This document shows positions 37,145 to 46,759 of a stretch of DNA of 64,000 nt, in pieces. Within the stretch, counting starts at the first letter, position 1, and every line of letters begins with the position of its first letter. The notes beneath the pieces are model-generated. The model had not been told where the DNA came from. It ran no database searches and saw only the letters and a program-made list of their open reading frames with translations. Both the position numbers and the translations under genes were made by a program. Source of the DNA: Sphaerotilus microaerophilus (GTDB lineage Bacteria > Pseudomonadota > Gammaproteobacteria > Burkholderiales > Burkholderiaceae_C); contig NZ_AP025730.1 in NCBI RefSeq assembly GCF_023734135.1, positions 4,774,001 to 4,838,000 on the forward strand, written 5' to 3'.

Positions 37145-38344
37145 TCAGCCGGCTGCATCGCTGGCCAGGAAGCGCTCGGCCAGCCGCACCCAGAAGGCGG
37201 CGCCGATGGGCAGGTTGCGGTCGTCGAAGTCATAGCCGGGGTGGTGCACCATGCAGGGGCTCTGGCCGGGGTGGCCCTCGGCGCCATTGCCGATCAGCAG
37301 GTAGCTGCCGGGGCAGTGCTCGAGCATCACCGCGAAGTCCTCGCTGCCGACGAGCGCGGGGCCCTGCAGCGTCACCCGGTCGGGGCCGACCAGTTCCAGC
37401 GCCACCTCGCGCGCCAGGTCCGTCTCGGCGCGGTGGTTGACCAGCACCGGGTAGTCGCGCTGGTAGACCACCTCGGCGCGCACGCCGTAGCTCTCGGCCT
37501 GCGCCGTCACCAGCGCGGTGATGCGCTGCTGCAGCAGGTCGCGCACCGCGGGGTCGAGCGCGCGCACGCTGAGCGCCAGCGTCGCGGCCGCCGGAATCAC
37601 GTTGTTGGCGCGGCCGGCCTGCAGGGCGCCGACGGTGACCACCGCCGTCTGCCGCGGGTCGACGTTGCGCGAGACGATGGTCTGCAGCGCCATCACGATG
37701 CTGGCCGCGGCCACCACCGGGTCGGTGGCGCGGTGGGGCATCGCGCCGTGGCCGCCCACGCCGTGCAGCGTGATGGTGACGTCGTCCGAGGAGGCCATCG
37801 CCGGCCCGTCGCGCAGCACGAAGTGGCCCTGCGGCGTGCCCGGCATGTTGTGCATCGCGAACACCGCGTCGCAGGGAAAGCGCTCGAACAGGCCCTGCTC
37901 GATCATCAGCTTCGCGCCGCCGGGGTGCTCCTCGGCGGGCTGGAAGATCAGGTGCAGCGTGCCGTCGAAGTGGCTCTGTTCGGCCAGGTGGCGGGCCGCG
38001 GCCAGCAGCATCGCGGTGTGGCCATCGTGGCCGCAGGCGTGCATCACGCCTGCGTGCCGGCTGGCCCAGGGCTTGCCGCTGCATTCGTGGATCGGCAGCG
38101 CGTCCATGTCGGCGCGCAGGCCCAGCCGCTTCCCGCCCGTGCCGCGGCGCAGCGTGCCCACCACGCCGGTGGTCGCCAGGCCGCGGTGGACCTCGTAGCC
38201 CCAGGCGGCCAGGCCCTCGGCCACCAGCTGCGAAGTCCGCATCTCGGCCAGGCCCAATTCCGGGTGCTGGTGCAGGTCGCGCCGCAGCGCGACGAAGGCC
38301 TCGGCCTGCGCCTGCAGCCGGCCGATCAGCGGGTGCGCGGTCAT
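37145..38344 (-). CDS. M20-family amidohydrolase (hippurate hydrolase / N-acyl-amino-acid deacylase type)
   Basis: This 399-residue metal-dependent hydrolase has the di-metal site motifs RADMDALPI, HACGHDGHTAM and FQPAEEHPGGAKLMI, and the dimerisation-domain motif GVGGHGAMPH. Family members release amino acids or indole-3-acetate from N-acyl conjugates. The start at 38344 (MTAHPLIGRLQAQAEAFVALRR) is chosen because earlier codons look non-coding. It sits 13 bp after the Bug receptor gene and 14 bp before the amidase gene. Confidence 0.93.
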   Translation of the reverse strand: MTAHPLIGRLQAQAEAFVALRRDLHQHPELGLAEMRTSQLVAEGLAAWGYEVHRGLATTGVVGTLRRGTGGKRLGLRADMDALPIHECSGKPWASRHAGVMHACGHDGHTAMLLAAARHLAEQSHFDGTLHLIFQPAEEHPGGAKLMIEQGLFERFPCDAVFAMHNMPGTPQGHFVLRDGPAMASSDDVTITLHGVGGHGAMPHRATDPVVAAASIVMALQTIVSRNVDPRQTAVVTVGALQAGRANNVIPAAATLALSVRALDPAVRDLLQQRITALVTAQAESYGVRAEVVYQRDYPVLVNHRAETDLAREVALELVGPDRVTLQGPALVGSEDFAVMLEHCPGSYLLIGNGAEGHPGQSPCMVHHPGYDFDDRNLPIGAAFWVRLAERFLASDAAG

Positions 38345-38357
38345 CGGCACGGCCGGC

Positions 38358-39344
38358 TCACTCCGCCTGCAGGTGGATCGATGCCGCCAGGGCGCGGTAG
38401 CGCGCGATCTCGGCGGTGTAGAACTTCGCCGAGTCGGCCAACGACATCGGCTGGGCCGCGCGCATGCCGAGCTTCTCGAGCAGCGCACGCACCTGCGTGT
38501 CCGACGCCACCTTCAGCAGCGCCAGATGCAGCTTCTGCACCATGGCCTCGGGCGTCTTGGCGGGCACCATGTAGGCGCTCCACAGGCTGGTGGGCATGCC
38601 CTTGAGCGCCTGGGTCTCGCTGGCCGCGGGCATCGACTTCATCTGCTCATGGCGCTGGCTGCCGAACACGGCCAGCGGGTTGAGCTGCCCCTTCTCGGTC
38701 ATGCCGACGATGACGCTGTTGTAGAGCGTGATGACGAAATCGAGCCGCCCGCCGATCAGGTCCTGCACCATCGGCGCGCCGCCGCGGTAGGGCACGTGGG
38801 TGAACTTGACGCCGTTCTGGTTCGCCAGCTGCTCGGTCAGCAGGTGGTAGGCCGAGCCGATGCCGGTGCTGCCATAGGTCAGCGGCCGGTCCGGCTGCGA
38901 CCGGGCCAGCGCGATCAGCTCGTCGGCGGTCTTGACCGGCAGACCGGCGCGGGCGATCAGCACAAAGGGCGACTCGCCGATCGGGTGCACGACGCGGAAG
39001 TCCTCCGCCCGCAGTTTGACCGACTTCAGCGCCAGCGGCGGCAGGATCAGCTCGTTGGGCGAGCCCTGAAACAGCATCTGGCCATCGGCGGGCGCGCTGA
39101 GCACCTTCTGTGCGCCCACGGTGCCGCTGACGCCGCTGACGTTGTCGATCAAGATGGTCTGTTGCAGATGCCCGCGCAGCGGCTCCTGCACCGCCCGCGC
39201 GATCGCGTCCGACAGGGCCCCGGCCGGGTAGGGCACCACCAGCGTGGTCACGCGCGCCTCCTGCGCCCCAGCGCCACCAGTGTGGGACAGGCCGCCGGCC
39301 AGGCAGCTCAGGTTGAACAGGCGGCGGGTGATCGCGAGGTACAT
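38358..39344 (-). CDS. Bug-family tripartite tricarboxylate transporter substrate-binding protein
   Basis: This 328-residue periplasmic receptor is of the Bug/TctC family, which is strongly expanded in Burkholderiales. It has a secretion leader ending near residue 30 (GGAGAQEA). Motifs VVPYPAGALSDAIAR, IGSAYHLLTEQLANQNGVKFTHVPYRGG and DLIGGRLDFVITL are typical. GGAG precedes the chosen start at 39344. No TctAB membrane genes are nearby, as is common for orphan Bug proteins. It heads the operon with the M20 hydrolase and amidase. Confidence 0.92.
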   Translation of the reverse strand: MYLAITRRLFNLSCLAGGLSHTGGAGAQEARVTTLVVPYPAGALSDAIARAVQEPLRGHLQQTILIDNVSGVSGTVGAQKVLSAPADGQMLFQGSPNELILPPLALKSVKLRAEDFRVVHPIGESPFVLIARAGLPVKTADELIALARSQPDRPLTYGSTGIGSAYHLLTEQLANQNGVKFTHVPYRGGAPMVQDLIGGRLDFVITLYNSVIVGMTEKGQLNPLAVFGSQRHEQMKSMPAASETQALKGMPTSLWSAYMVPAKTPEAMVQKLHLALLKVASDTQVRALLEKLGMRAAQPMSLADSAKFYTAEIARYRALAASIHLQAE

Positions 39345-39560
39345 GGCGTCTCCAAAACGGTTCATGGCAACGAGCAGGATGGCGCCATCGTAGGCAGACA
39401 GCAGGACAACAGATAGACTCCCAATCGGGTTCATGACAACTGATGGTTGTCACATAGGATTGGCGTCGAGGGCCACAATGGCCGGGGTTCGAGCCCCCCA
39501 CGGGAAAACACCGAGCGGCCCGGTCGTCCCCCAGTCCCGCTTCACCGTCATCCGATCCGC

Positions 39561-40448
39561 ATGAAACTCCAGCAATTGCAGATCCTGGTTGCCGTCGTCG
39601 AACATGGCGGCATCCGCGCGGCCGCACGTGCCCTGCACCTGTCGCAGGCGGCGGTGACCAAGTCGATGCGGCTGCTGGAGGAAGAGGCCGGTGTGCCGCT
39701 GCTCCTGCGCCGCTCCCGCGGCGTGGACCTGACCGAGGCGGGAACGCGCCTGTTGGCGAGGGCCCGGGTGGTCACCCGCCAGATGGCGCTGGCACGCGAC
39801 GACCTGCGCCAGGCCGCGGGGGAGGACGCCGGCAGCGTGCGCCTGGGGGTCACGCCCTTCGTCACCCTGAGCGGCCTGGGCGAGGCCTTCCGCTGGTTCC
39901 GGCAGCGCTACCAGCATGTGCAGGTGCAGCTCATCGAAGGCCTGATGGCCCGCGTGCTGCCGGGCCTGCGTGCCGGCACGCTCGACATCGCGGTGGTCGC
40001 GGCGGATGTCGGCGAGCTGGAGGGGGATGAATTCCAGCGCCAGCGGATCCTCCAGGCGCCACAGCGGATCGTGGTGCGCGAAGGTCACCCGGTGCTGACC
40101 GCCCCCGATGCGCACGCGCTGGTGGCGCAGGAGTGGATCTTCACGCAGTCGATTGCCGGCGGGCAGCAGCCACGCATCGACGCCATGTTCGCACTTGCCG
40201 GTGTCGCCCCGCCCAGGCGCGTCGTGCTGTGCGAAACCCTGGCCGCCATGACGCTGCTGCGCCACTCGGACGCGGTGAGCCTGTTTCCCGCCCCGCTGCT
40301 GGGCCACCCGGAGTCACGTGGGATCGTCGCGATCGACCCCTGCCCCATTCGGCCCTGCGACGTGGAATTGCTGCTGCTCACGCGGCCAGATGTGCCGCTC
40401 ACGCCCGCCGCAGCCTACCTCGCGCACTGCCTGATGCAGGTATGTTGA
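39561..40448 (+). CDS. LysR-family transcriptional regulator
   Basis: This 295-residue regulator has an N-terminal winged helix (MKLQQLQILVAVVEHGGIRAAARALHLSQAAVTKSMRLLE is the region, residues 1-40) and a C-terminal periplasmic-binding-like effector domain. It is divergent from the Bug-M20-amidase operon across about 215 bp, the classic layout for a LysR protein controlling its neighbour. The inducer is presumably the substrate of that operon or a product of it. The start at 39561 is the family-standard position. Confidence 0.94.
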   Translation: MKLQQLQILVAVVEHGGIRAAARALHLSQAAVTKSMRLLEEEAGVPLLLRRSRGVDLTEAGTRLLARARVVTRQMALARDDLRQAAGEDAGSVRLGVTPFVTLSGLGEAFRWFRQRYQHVQVQLIEGLMARVLPGLRAGTLDIAVVAADVGELEGDEFQRQRILQAPQRIVVREGHPVLTAPDAHALVAQEWIFTQSIAGGQQPRIDAMFALAGVAPPRRVVLCETLAAMTLLRHSDAVSLFPAPLLGHPESRGIVAIDPCPIRPCDVELLLLTRPDVPLTPAAAYLAHCLMQVC

Positions 40449-40469
40449 CGCGCCACCGGACCGCAGGGC

Positions 40470-41216
40470 TCAGATGCACCGCCCCCCATCCACCTCCATC
40501 GCCACGCCGGTGATCATGCTGGCCTCGTCGCTGCACAGGAAGCCCGCGGCGTTGCCCAGGTCCTCGGGTGTCGAGAAGCGGCCGATCGGGATGGTGGAGA
40601 GGAACTTGGCGCGCACCTCGGGCGTGTCCTCACCCATGAAGGTGGCGAGCATCGGCGTCTCGCCGGCCACCGGGTTGAGCGCCACAACGCGGATGCCGAA
40701 GGGCGCCAGCTCCACCGCCATCGAGCGGGTCGCGGTGATCACCCAGCCCTTGCTGGCGTTGTACCAGGTCAGCCGCGGGCGCGGGCTGACGCCCGCCGTG
40801 CTGGCGATGTTGAGAATGACGCCGGCCTTCCTCGCCTTGAAGCGCGGCACCGCCTCGCGCGCGGCCAGGTAGATCGCCTTCATGTTGAGCGCGACGAGGC
40901 GGTCGAAGGTCGCCTCGTCCAGCTCTTCCATCGGCTGCGGCAGGTGGCCCATGCCGGCGTTGTTGACCAGGATGTCCAGGCCGCCGAAGTGATGCTCGGC
41001 TGCGTCCAGCATGGCGCGCACGTCGTCGGCACGGGTGACGTCGGCGGTCACCGCCAGCGCGGCTTCACCGAGTTCCGCGGCCACCGCCTGCGCCGCCTCG
41101 CCATTGCGGTCGGCCACGATCACCTTCGCGCCTTCGGCGACGAACTTGCGCACGATCCCTGCGCCGAAGCCGGAACCGCCGCCCGTCACCACCGCCACCT
41201 TGCCTGGCAGTCTCAT
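40470..41216 (-). CDS. Short-chain dehydrogenase/reductase (SDR)
   Basis: This 248-residue NAD(P)-dependent oxidoreductase has a Rossmann motif TGGGSGFGAG at 11-20, NNAG at 85-88 and the catalytic residues Ser139, Tyr152 and Lys156 (YNASK). It ends in the usual EVDGG tail. Its substrate is unknown; the sequence resembles 3-oxoacyl-ACP or glucose dehydrogenase-type SDRs. The start at 41216 is chosen over a longer non-coding-looking frame. It is divergent from the peptide ABC operon. Confidence 0.92.
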   Translation of the reverse strand: MRLPGKVAVVTGGGSGFGAGIVRKFVAEGAKVIVADRNGEAAQAVAAELGEAALAVTADVTRADDVRAMLDAAEHHFGGLDILVNNAGMGHLPQPMEELDEATFDRLVALNMKAIYLAAREAVPRFKARKAGVILNIASTAGVSPRPRLTWYNASKGWVITATRSMAVELAPFGIRVVALNPVAGETPMLATFMGEDTPEVRAKFLSTIPIGRFSTPEDLGNAAGFLCSDEASMITGVAMEVDGGRCI

Positions 41217-41389
41217 GGCGCCCACTGCATCGCCTCTCGCATCGCTCACTGCATCGCTCCTTGTTGTTGCGGCGCAGCACGTCGCGCCGCCCACGTCAAT
41301 CCGGGCAGCCCGGCGGCCTGTGCCAGCCTGGGACACCGCACAATAGCCCAATCCATCACGAACGAGGGTGCCCGGCACCTGCTGACGTC

Positions 41390-42358
41390 TTGCTGAGCTG
41401 GTTCCTGCTGAAGCGCCTGGCGACGCTGCTGATCACCCTGGCCGTGGCCTCGGTGGTGATCTTTGCCGTGCTGGAGTTGCTGCCCGGCAACGCGGCCGAG
41501 GTGGTGCTGGGCGACACCGCCACGCCGGAGGCCGTCGCCGCCCTGGAGGCCCGGCTCGGGCTGGACCGCCCGCCGCTGGCGCGCTACACGCACTGGGTGG
41601 GCGGCCTGCTGAGCGGGCAGACGGCGCAGAGCATCTCCTACGACACCCCCACCGCCGAGCTGATCGCGCAGCGCCTGCAGGTCACCCTGCCGCTGGCGCT
41701 GCTGGCGATGGCGCTGACCACGCTGGCGGCCCTCGGCCTGGGCGTGTATGCGGCGGCGCACCACCGCCGCCTCGGCGACGTCGGCGTGATGGCCGCCAGC
41801 CAGGTGGGCATGGCGATCCCCAACTTCTGGTTCGCCATCCTGCTGATCCTGCTGTTCGCGGTGAAGCTGCGCTGGTTCGCCGCCGGCGGGTTTCCGGGCT
41901 GGGTGGAAGACGAAGGCGGCGGCCTGTGGCTGGGGCTGAAGGCGCTGCTGCTGCCGGCGCTGTCGCTGGCGGTGATCCAGGCCGCGATGCTGGCGCGCGT
42001 GACGCGCTCGGCCGTGCTGGAGGTGATGCGCGAGGACTACGTGCGCACCGCCCGCGCCAAGGGGCTGAGCCGCCGCGCCGTGCTCTGGCGCCATGTGCTG
42101 CGCAATGCGCTGATCCCGGTGGTCACGCTGATGGGCCTGCAGTTCGCCAACCTGGTGACCAGCGCGATCGTGGTGGAGAACGTCTTCGTGCTGCCCGGCG
42201 TGGGCCGGCTGGTGTTCCAGGCCATTTCCAACCGCGACCTGGTGGTGGTGCGCGACACCGTCATGCTGCTGGCCGCGGCGGTGGTGCTCATCAACTTCCT
42301 GGTGGACCTGGTCTATGCGCTGATCGACCCGCGTCTGGCCCCGGCGGAGGCGGCATGA
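41390..42358 (+). CDS. Peptide-type ABC transporter permease (DppB-like)
   Basis: This inner-membrane permease of about 322 residues has six helices. It has the DppB-family N-terminus (LSWFLLKRLATLLITLAVASVVIF lies at its start) and the cytoplasmic EAA loop (EDYVRTARAKGLSRRAVLWRHVLRNALIP). The likely start is a TTG at 41390; no in-frame ATG fits the family start. It is the first gene of a five-gene transporter operon and overlaps the next permease by 4 bp. Confidence 0.92.
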   Translation: MLSWFLLKRLATLLITLAVASVVIFAVLELLPGNAAEVVLGDTATPEAVAALEARLGLDRPPLARYTHWVGGLLSGQTAQSISYDTPTAELIAQRLQVTLPLALLAMALTTLAALGLGVYAAAHHRRLGDVGVMAASQVGMAIPNFWFAILLILLFAVKLRWFAAGGFPGWVEDEGGGLWLGLKALLLPALSLAVIQAAMLARVTRSAVLEVMREDYVRTARAKGLSRRAVLWRHVLRNALIPVVTLMGLQFANLVTSAIVVENVFVLPGVGRLVFQAISNRDLVVVRDTVMLLAAAVVLINFLVDLVYALIDPRLAPAEAA

Positions 42359-43227
42359 CGGCGGGTCGAACGCGCCCCCATGCCGCCCCGCTCCCCGGCT
42401 TCGGCCAGCGCGCGCTGCGCCACCCGAGCTTCCTGATCGGCGCGCTGCTGAGCGCGGCGGTGCTACTGGCGGCGCTGCTGTCGCTGGCCTGGTCGCCCTA
42501 CCCGCCCGCGGAGATCGACATCCCCAACAAGCTCGCGGCCCCCAGCGCGGCGCACTGGCTGGGCACCGACAGCCTGGGGCGCGACGTGGCCTCACAGCTG
42601 CTGGTGGGCGCGCGAGCCAGCATCCTGGTGGGCGTGATCGCCGTGGGCATCGGCCTGGTGGCGGGCGTGGCGCTGGGATGCCTGGCGGCGGCGCGGCGCG
42701 GCTGGGTGGAGGAGGTGATCATGCGCACCACCGACTTCAGCATCGCCTTTCCCGCGCTGCTCACCGCCATCCTGCTGACCGCCATCTACGGCCCCGGCCT
42801 GCTGACCAGCATGGTGGCGATCGGGCTGGCCTACGTGCCCTGGTTTGCCCGCATCACCCGCGGCGCGGCCAACGCGATCTGGGTGCGCGACTACGTCCTG
42901 GCCGCCCGCGCCGCCGGCAAGAACCGCTGGCGCATCACGCTCGACCACGTGCTGCCCAACATCGCCAGTGTGCTGATCGTGCAGGCCACCATCCAGTTCG
43001 GCACCGCCATCCTGGCCGAAGCGGCGCTGAGCTACCTCGGCCTGGGCACCCAGCCGCCACAGCCGAGCTGGGGCCGCATGCTCAACGAGGCACAGACGCA
43101 GATCTTCCAGGCCCCCGAGCTGGCGATCTACCCCGGCCTGGCGATTGCCGCGGCGGTGCTGGGCCTGAACCTGATGGGCGACGGGCTGCGCGACCTGCTC
43201 GACCCGAAGCTGGCGCGGCAGCGATGA
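42355..43227 (+). CDS. Peptide-type ABC transporter permease (DppC-like)
   Basis: This 290-residue inner-membrane permease pairs with the preceding one. It has the DppC signature HWLGTDSLGRDVASQLLVGARASI near residues 65-90 and the EAA loop YVLAARAAGKNRWRITLDHVLPN. The C-terminal GLRDLLDPKL is conserved. ATGA overlaps at both ends indicate coupling with the flanking genes. Confidence 0.95.
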   Translation: MTAGRTRPHAAPLPGFGQRALRHPSFLIGALLSAAVLLAALLSLAWSPYPPAEIDIPNKLAAPSAAHWLGTDSLGRDVASQLLVGARASILVGVIAVGIGLVAGVALGCLAAARRGWVEEVIMRTTDFSIAFPALLTAILLTAIYGPGLLTSMVAIGLAYVPWFARITRGAANAIWVRDYVLAARAAGKNRWRITLDHVLPNIASVLIVQATIQFGTAILAEAALSYLGLGTQPPQPSWGRMLNEAQTQIFQAPELAIYPGLAIAAAVLGLNLMGDGLRDLLDPKLARQR

Positions 43228-44306
43228 GCGACGCGACCGCGGCCACTACAGCGCCTCTGCTCGACGTGCGCGACCTGCGCGTGCGCCTGCGCACCCACCG
43301 CGGCACGGTGGAGGCGCTGCGGGGCGTTTCTTTTGCGCTGGCGCGGGGCGAGACGCTGGGGCTGATCGGCGAATCCGGCTGCGGCAAGTCGCTCACCGCG
43401 CTGGCGCTGATGGGGTTGCTTCCCGAAGGCGCGCAGGTCAGCGGCTCGATGCGCTTCGAGGGCCGCGAACTGGTGGGCCTGCCGGAGCGCGAATGGTGTG
43501 CGCTGCGCGGTGACCGCGTCGCGATGGTGTTCCAGGAGCCGATGACGGCGCTGAACCCGCTGCACCCGATCGGTGCGCAGATCGCCGAGCCGCTGCGGCT
43601 GCACCGCGCCCTGGGCCGCAGCGAAGCACGGGCCGAGGCTCTGCGCCTGCTGGAGCGGGTACAGCTGCCGCAGGCCGCGCGCCGGCTGGACGCCTACCCG
43701 CACCAGCTCAGCGGCGGGCAGCGCCAGCGGGTGGTGATCGCCATCGCACTGGCCTGCCGGCCGGACCTGCTGATCGCCGACGAGCCGACCACCGCGCTGG
43801 ACGTGACCATCCAGCGCGAGGTGCTGGCGCTGATCGCCGAGCTGGTGGCCGAGGACGGCATGGCGCTGCTGCTCATCAGCCATGACCTGGGCGTGATGGC
43901 GCAGCAGGTGCAGCGCATGCTGGTGATGTACGGCGGCCAGGGGGTGGAGAGCGGGCCGACGGCGGAGGTCTTCCGCCGCATGAGCCACCCCTACACCCGT
44001 GGGCTTTTTGCTGCCCGGCCGCGCCTGGGTCTGCCGCGCGGCACCCGGCTGGCGACGATCCCCGGGCGGGTGCCGGAGCTGGCCGACCTGGGCGACGGCT
44101 GTGCCTTTGCCGAACGCTGCCCCTGGGCCGCCGAGGTCTGCCGCGCCGCATCGCCACCGCTGCAGCCGGTGGGCCCGGGGCACGACGCGCGCTGCGCCCG
44201 GCTGGCCGAGGTGGGGGCGCCGCTCGATGCCGTGTCCGCCGCGGGGGTTACCGCCGCAGGGACCACCGCCGCAGGGCCCACCGCCACTGGAGTCGCGCAT
44301 GGCTGA
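43224..44306 (+). CDS. Peptide-type ABC transporter ATP-binding protein (DppD-like)
   Basis: This 360-residue ATPase has Walker A ([10 protein letters not shown]), the ABC signature (LSGGQRQRV), Walker B with [12 protein letters not shown], and the oligopeptide-type C-terminal domain. The latter has the Cys cluster [14 protein letters not shown] for the small iron-sulfur or metal site seen in OppD/DppD. The last residues are a low-complexity Ala/Thr/Pro tail ([14 protein letters not shown]). It overlaps the next ATPase gene by 8 bp. Confidence 0.95.
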   Translation: MSDATAATTAPLLDVRDLRVRLRTHRGTVEALRGVSFALARGETLGLIGESGCGKSLTALALMGLLPEGAQVSGSMRFEGRELVGLPEREWCALRGDRVAMVFQEPMTALNPLHPIGAQIAEPLRLHRALGRSEARAEALRLLERVQLPQAARRLDAYPHQLSGGQRQRVVIAIALACRPDLLIADEPTTALDVTIQREVLALIAELVAEDGMALLLISHDLGVMAQQVQRMLVMYGGQGVESGPTAEVFRRMSHPYTRGLFAARPRLGLPRGTRLATIPGRVPELADLGDGCAFAERCPWAAEVCRAASPPLQPVGPGHDARCARLAEVGAPLDAVSAAGVTAAGTTAAGPTATGVAHG

Positions 44307-45114
44307 GCCCTGGCTGCTGGAGGTGCGCGACCTCGCCAAGCGCTACCGGCTGCCGCGCGAGCGCCTGTTCGGGCCGGCGCCGCACCTGCAGGCGCTGGAC
44401 GGCGTGAGTTTCACGCTGGCGCGCGGGCGCAGCCTGGGCGTGGTGGGCGAGTCGGGCTGCGGCAAGTCGACCCTGGCGCGGCTGGTGATGGCGCTGGAGT
44501 CACCCAGCGCCGGCTCGGTGCAGCTGCTCGGCCAGGACCTGCACCGGCTCGGCGCGGCCGAGCTGCGCGCCGCGCGCGCGCAGTTCCAGATGGTGTTCCA
44601 GGACCCCTACGGCTCGCTCGATCCGCGGCTGACGGTGGAGCGCACCGTCGGCGAGCCGCTGGAGATGCAGCCGCAGCTGAGCCCGGCCGAGCGGCGCCGG
44701 CGCATCGGCGAATCGCTGGACGCTGTGGGCCTGCGCGCCGCCGATGGCAGCAAGTACCCGCACGAGTTCAGCGGCGGCCAGCGCCAGCGCATCGCCATTG
44801 CCCGAGCCCTGGTGACGCGCCCGGCGCTGATCGTGGCCGATGAGCCGGTCAGCGCGCTGGACGTGTCGGTGCAGGCCCAGGTGCTCAACCTGATGCAGGA
44901 CCTGCAGGACCAGTTCGGCCTGAGCTACCTCTTCATCAGCCACGACCTGGCGGTGGTGGATCTGGTCTGCGACGAGGTGATCGTGCTGCAGGCCGGGCGC
45001 ATCGTCGAGCGCGGCGACCCGGATACCTTGTTCCGTTCCCCGCAGCACCCCTACACGCAGCGGCTGATCGACGCGGTGCCGAAGGTGATGCCGGCCCCGG
45101 CCAGTCAACCATGA
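44299..45114 (+). CDS. Peptide-type ABC transporter ATP-binding protein (DppF-like)
   Basis: This 271-residue second ATPase of the heterodimeric motor has Walker [11 protein letters not shown], signature FSGGQRQRIAI, Walker B LIVADEPVSALD and the switch His in ISHDLAVVDLV. Compared with typical DppF (about 320 residues) it is short at the C-terminus, lacking much of the oligopeptide-specific tail, but all catalytic motifs are intact. Confidence 0.94.
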   Translation: MAEPWLLEVRDLAKRYRLPRERLFGPAPHLQALDGVSFTLARGRSLGVVGESGCGKSTLARLVMALESPSAGSVQLLGQDLHRLGAAELRAARAQFQMVFQDPYGSLDPRLTVERTVGEPLEMQPQLSPAERRRRIGESLDAVGLRAADGSKYPHEFSGGQRQRIAIARALVTRPALIVADEPVSALDVSVQAQVLNLMQDLQDQFGLSYLFISHDLAVVDLVCDEVIVLQAGRIVERGDPDTLFRSPQHPYTQRLIDAVPKVMPAPASQP

Positions 45115-45213
45115 ACGGCCCTCGCTCGTCATGGGTCGGCCTGCCGTTTTGCCGGATGGCCCGAGCCCGCGCGGTCAGGCACCATGCCCCTTCCCTCTGA
45201 GAGGAAAATTTCG

Positions 45214-46746
45214 ATGAACCACGACGCTCTGAACACCCCCTCGATGCGGCCGGATCGCCGCGTTGCCGCCGTGTCCCTCGCGGTGCTGGCGCTGGCCGGC
45301 TCACTCGCCGCCACCGAGGCGCTGGCGCAATCCCGCCGTGACAGCGTCGTGATCGGCATGGTGCTGGAGCCGCCGGGCCTGGACCCGACGGTGGCGCCCT
45401 CGGCCGCCATCGGCGAGATCGCGCACTACAACATCTTCGAGGGCCTCACGAAGATCAACGTGGACGGCAGCGTCACCCCGCTGCTGGCCGAGAGCTGGAC
45501 GATGGACCCGGACGGCAAGCTCTACACCTTCAAGCTCAAGAAGGGCGTGAAGTTCCAGGACGGCGAGGCCTTTGACAGTGCCGACGTGAAGTTCAGCTTC
45601 GAGCGCGCCAAGGCCGAGGGCAGCACCAACAAGGCCAAGAAGGCGGTGTTCGACAACATCTCGTCCGTCGCCACGCCGGATGCGCACACCGTCATCGTCA
45701 CGCTCAACAACGCGGACGGCAACTTCCTGTTCCGCATGGGCGAGAACACTGCGGTGATCCTGGACGCCAAGAGCGCCGCCACCGCCGCCACCAAGCCGGT
45801 CGGTACCGGCCCCTACAAGTTGGAGAACTGGGCCAAGGGCAGCGCCGTCACGCTGGTGAAGTGGGACGGTTTCCGCAACGCCGGCGCCGTCAAACTCAAG
45901 AAGGCCACCTTCCGCTTCATCCCCGACGCGGCGGCGCAGTCCGCCGCACTGCTGGCCGGCGACATCGATGCCTTCCCGCGTGGCATCGCCAACCAGTCCC
46001 TGCCGCAGTTCAAGCAGGACGCGCGCTTCGTGGTCGAACTGGGCAACCAGGCCGGCAAGGGCATCATGACCATCAACAACAAACGCAAGCCGTTTGATGA
46101 TGTGCGCGTGCGCCGCGCCCTGGCCCACGCGGTGGACCGCAAAGCCTTCATCGACGGCGTGCTCGACGGCCTGGGCAAGCCCATCGGCAGCCACTTCGCG
46201 CCCAGCGACGCCGGCTACGTCGACTTGACCGGGATGTACCCCTACGACCCGGAGAAAGCCAAGGCGCTGCTGAAGGAGGCCGGCGTGGCCACGCCGCTGA
46301 ACGTGACGCTCACGCTGCCGCCCCCGCCCTACGCCCGCAAGGGTGGCGAGGTGCTGGCCGCGCAGCTGGCCAAGGTGGGCGTCATCGCCAAGATCGAGAA
46401 CGTCGAGTGGGCGCAGTGGCTGTCGGGCACCTTCAAGGGCAACTTCGACCTGACGGTGATCAACCACGTCGAGCCGCTGGACTATGTGCAGTACGCCAAC
46501 ACGGCCTACTACTGGGGCTACGACAACAAGGCCTTCCGCGACCTGGTGAGCAAGCACGCCGCGACCACCAACGCCAAGGAGCGGACCAAGCTCTTTGGCG
46601 ACATCCAGCGCCAGCTGGCCACGGATTCGGTGAACGTCTATATCTTCAACCCCACCCAGGCGGCGGTGTACAAGAAGGGACTCAAGGGCATCTGGGCCAG
46701 CTCGCCGATCTTCGCCAACGACCTGGCCGCGACGGCCTGGCAGTGA
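45214..46746 (+). CDS. Peptide-type ABC transporter substrate-binding protein (family 5)
   Basis: This 510-residue periplasmic receptor has a signal peptide (AAVSLAVLALAGSLAATEALAQ) and family-5 motifs: EPPGLDPTVAPSAAIGEIAHYNIFEGL, LAESWTMDPDGKLYTFKLKKGVKFQDG and DVRVRRALAHAVDR. The start at 45214 has a good GAGAGG upstream. It likely binds a peptide, opine or amide-bearing compound, given the amidase gene 13 bp downstream. Confidence 0.93.
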   Translation: MNHDALNTPSMRPDRRVAAVSLAVLALAGSLAATEALAQSRRDSVVIGMVLEPPGLDPTVAPSAAIGEIAHYNIFEGLTKINVDGSVTPLLAESWTMDPDGKLYTFKLKKGVKFQDGEAFDSADVKFSFERAKAEGSTNKAKKAVFDNISSVATPDAHTVIVTLNNADGNFLFRMGENTAVILDAKSAATAATKPVGTGPYKLENWAKGSAVTLVKWDGFRNAGAVKLKKATFRFIPDAAAQSAALLAGDIDAFPRGIANQSLPQFKQDARFVVELGNQAGKGIMTINNKRKPFDDVRVRRALAHAVDRKAFIDGVLDGLGKPIGSHFAPSDAGYVDLTGMYPYDPEKAKALLKEAGVATPLNVTLTLPPPPYARKGGEVLAAQLAKVGVIAKIENVEWAQWLSGTFKGNFDLTVINHVEPLDYVQYANTAYYWGYDNKAFRDLVSKHAATTNAKERTKLFGDIQRQLATDSVNVYIFNPTQAAVYKKGLKGIWASSPIFANDLAATAWQ

Positions 46747-46759
46747 CGGGTCTGCTTCG

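Noticed and set aside
41216..41260. GCATCGC-type short repeats upstream of the SDR gene
   Set aside because: Only a few imperfect copies without regular spacing; probably chance in a GC-rich gap.
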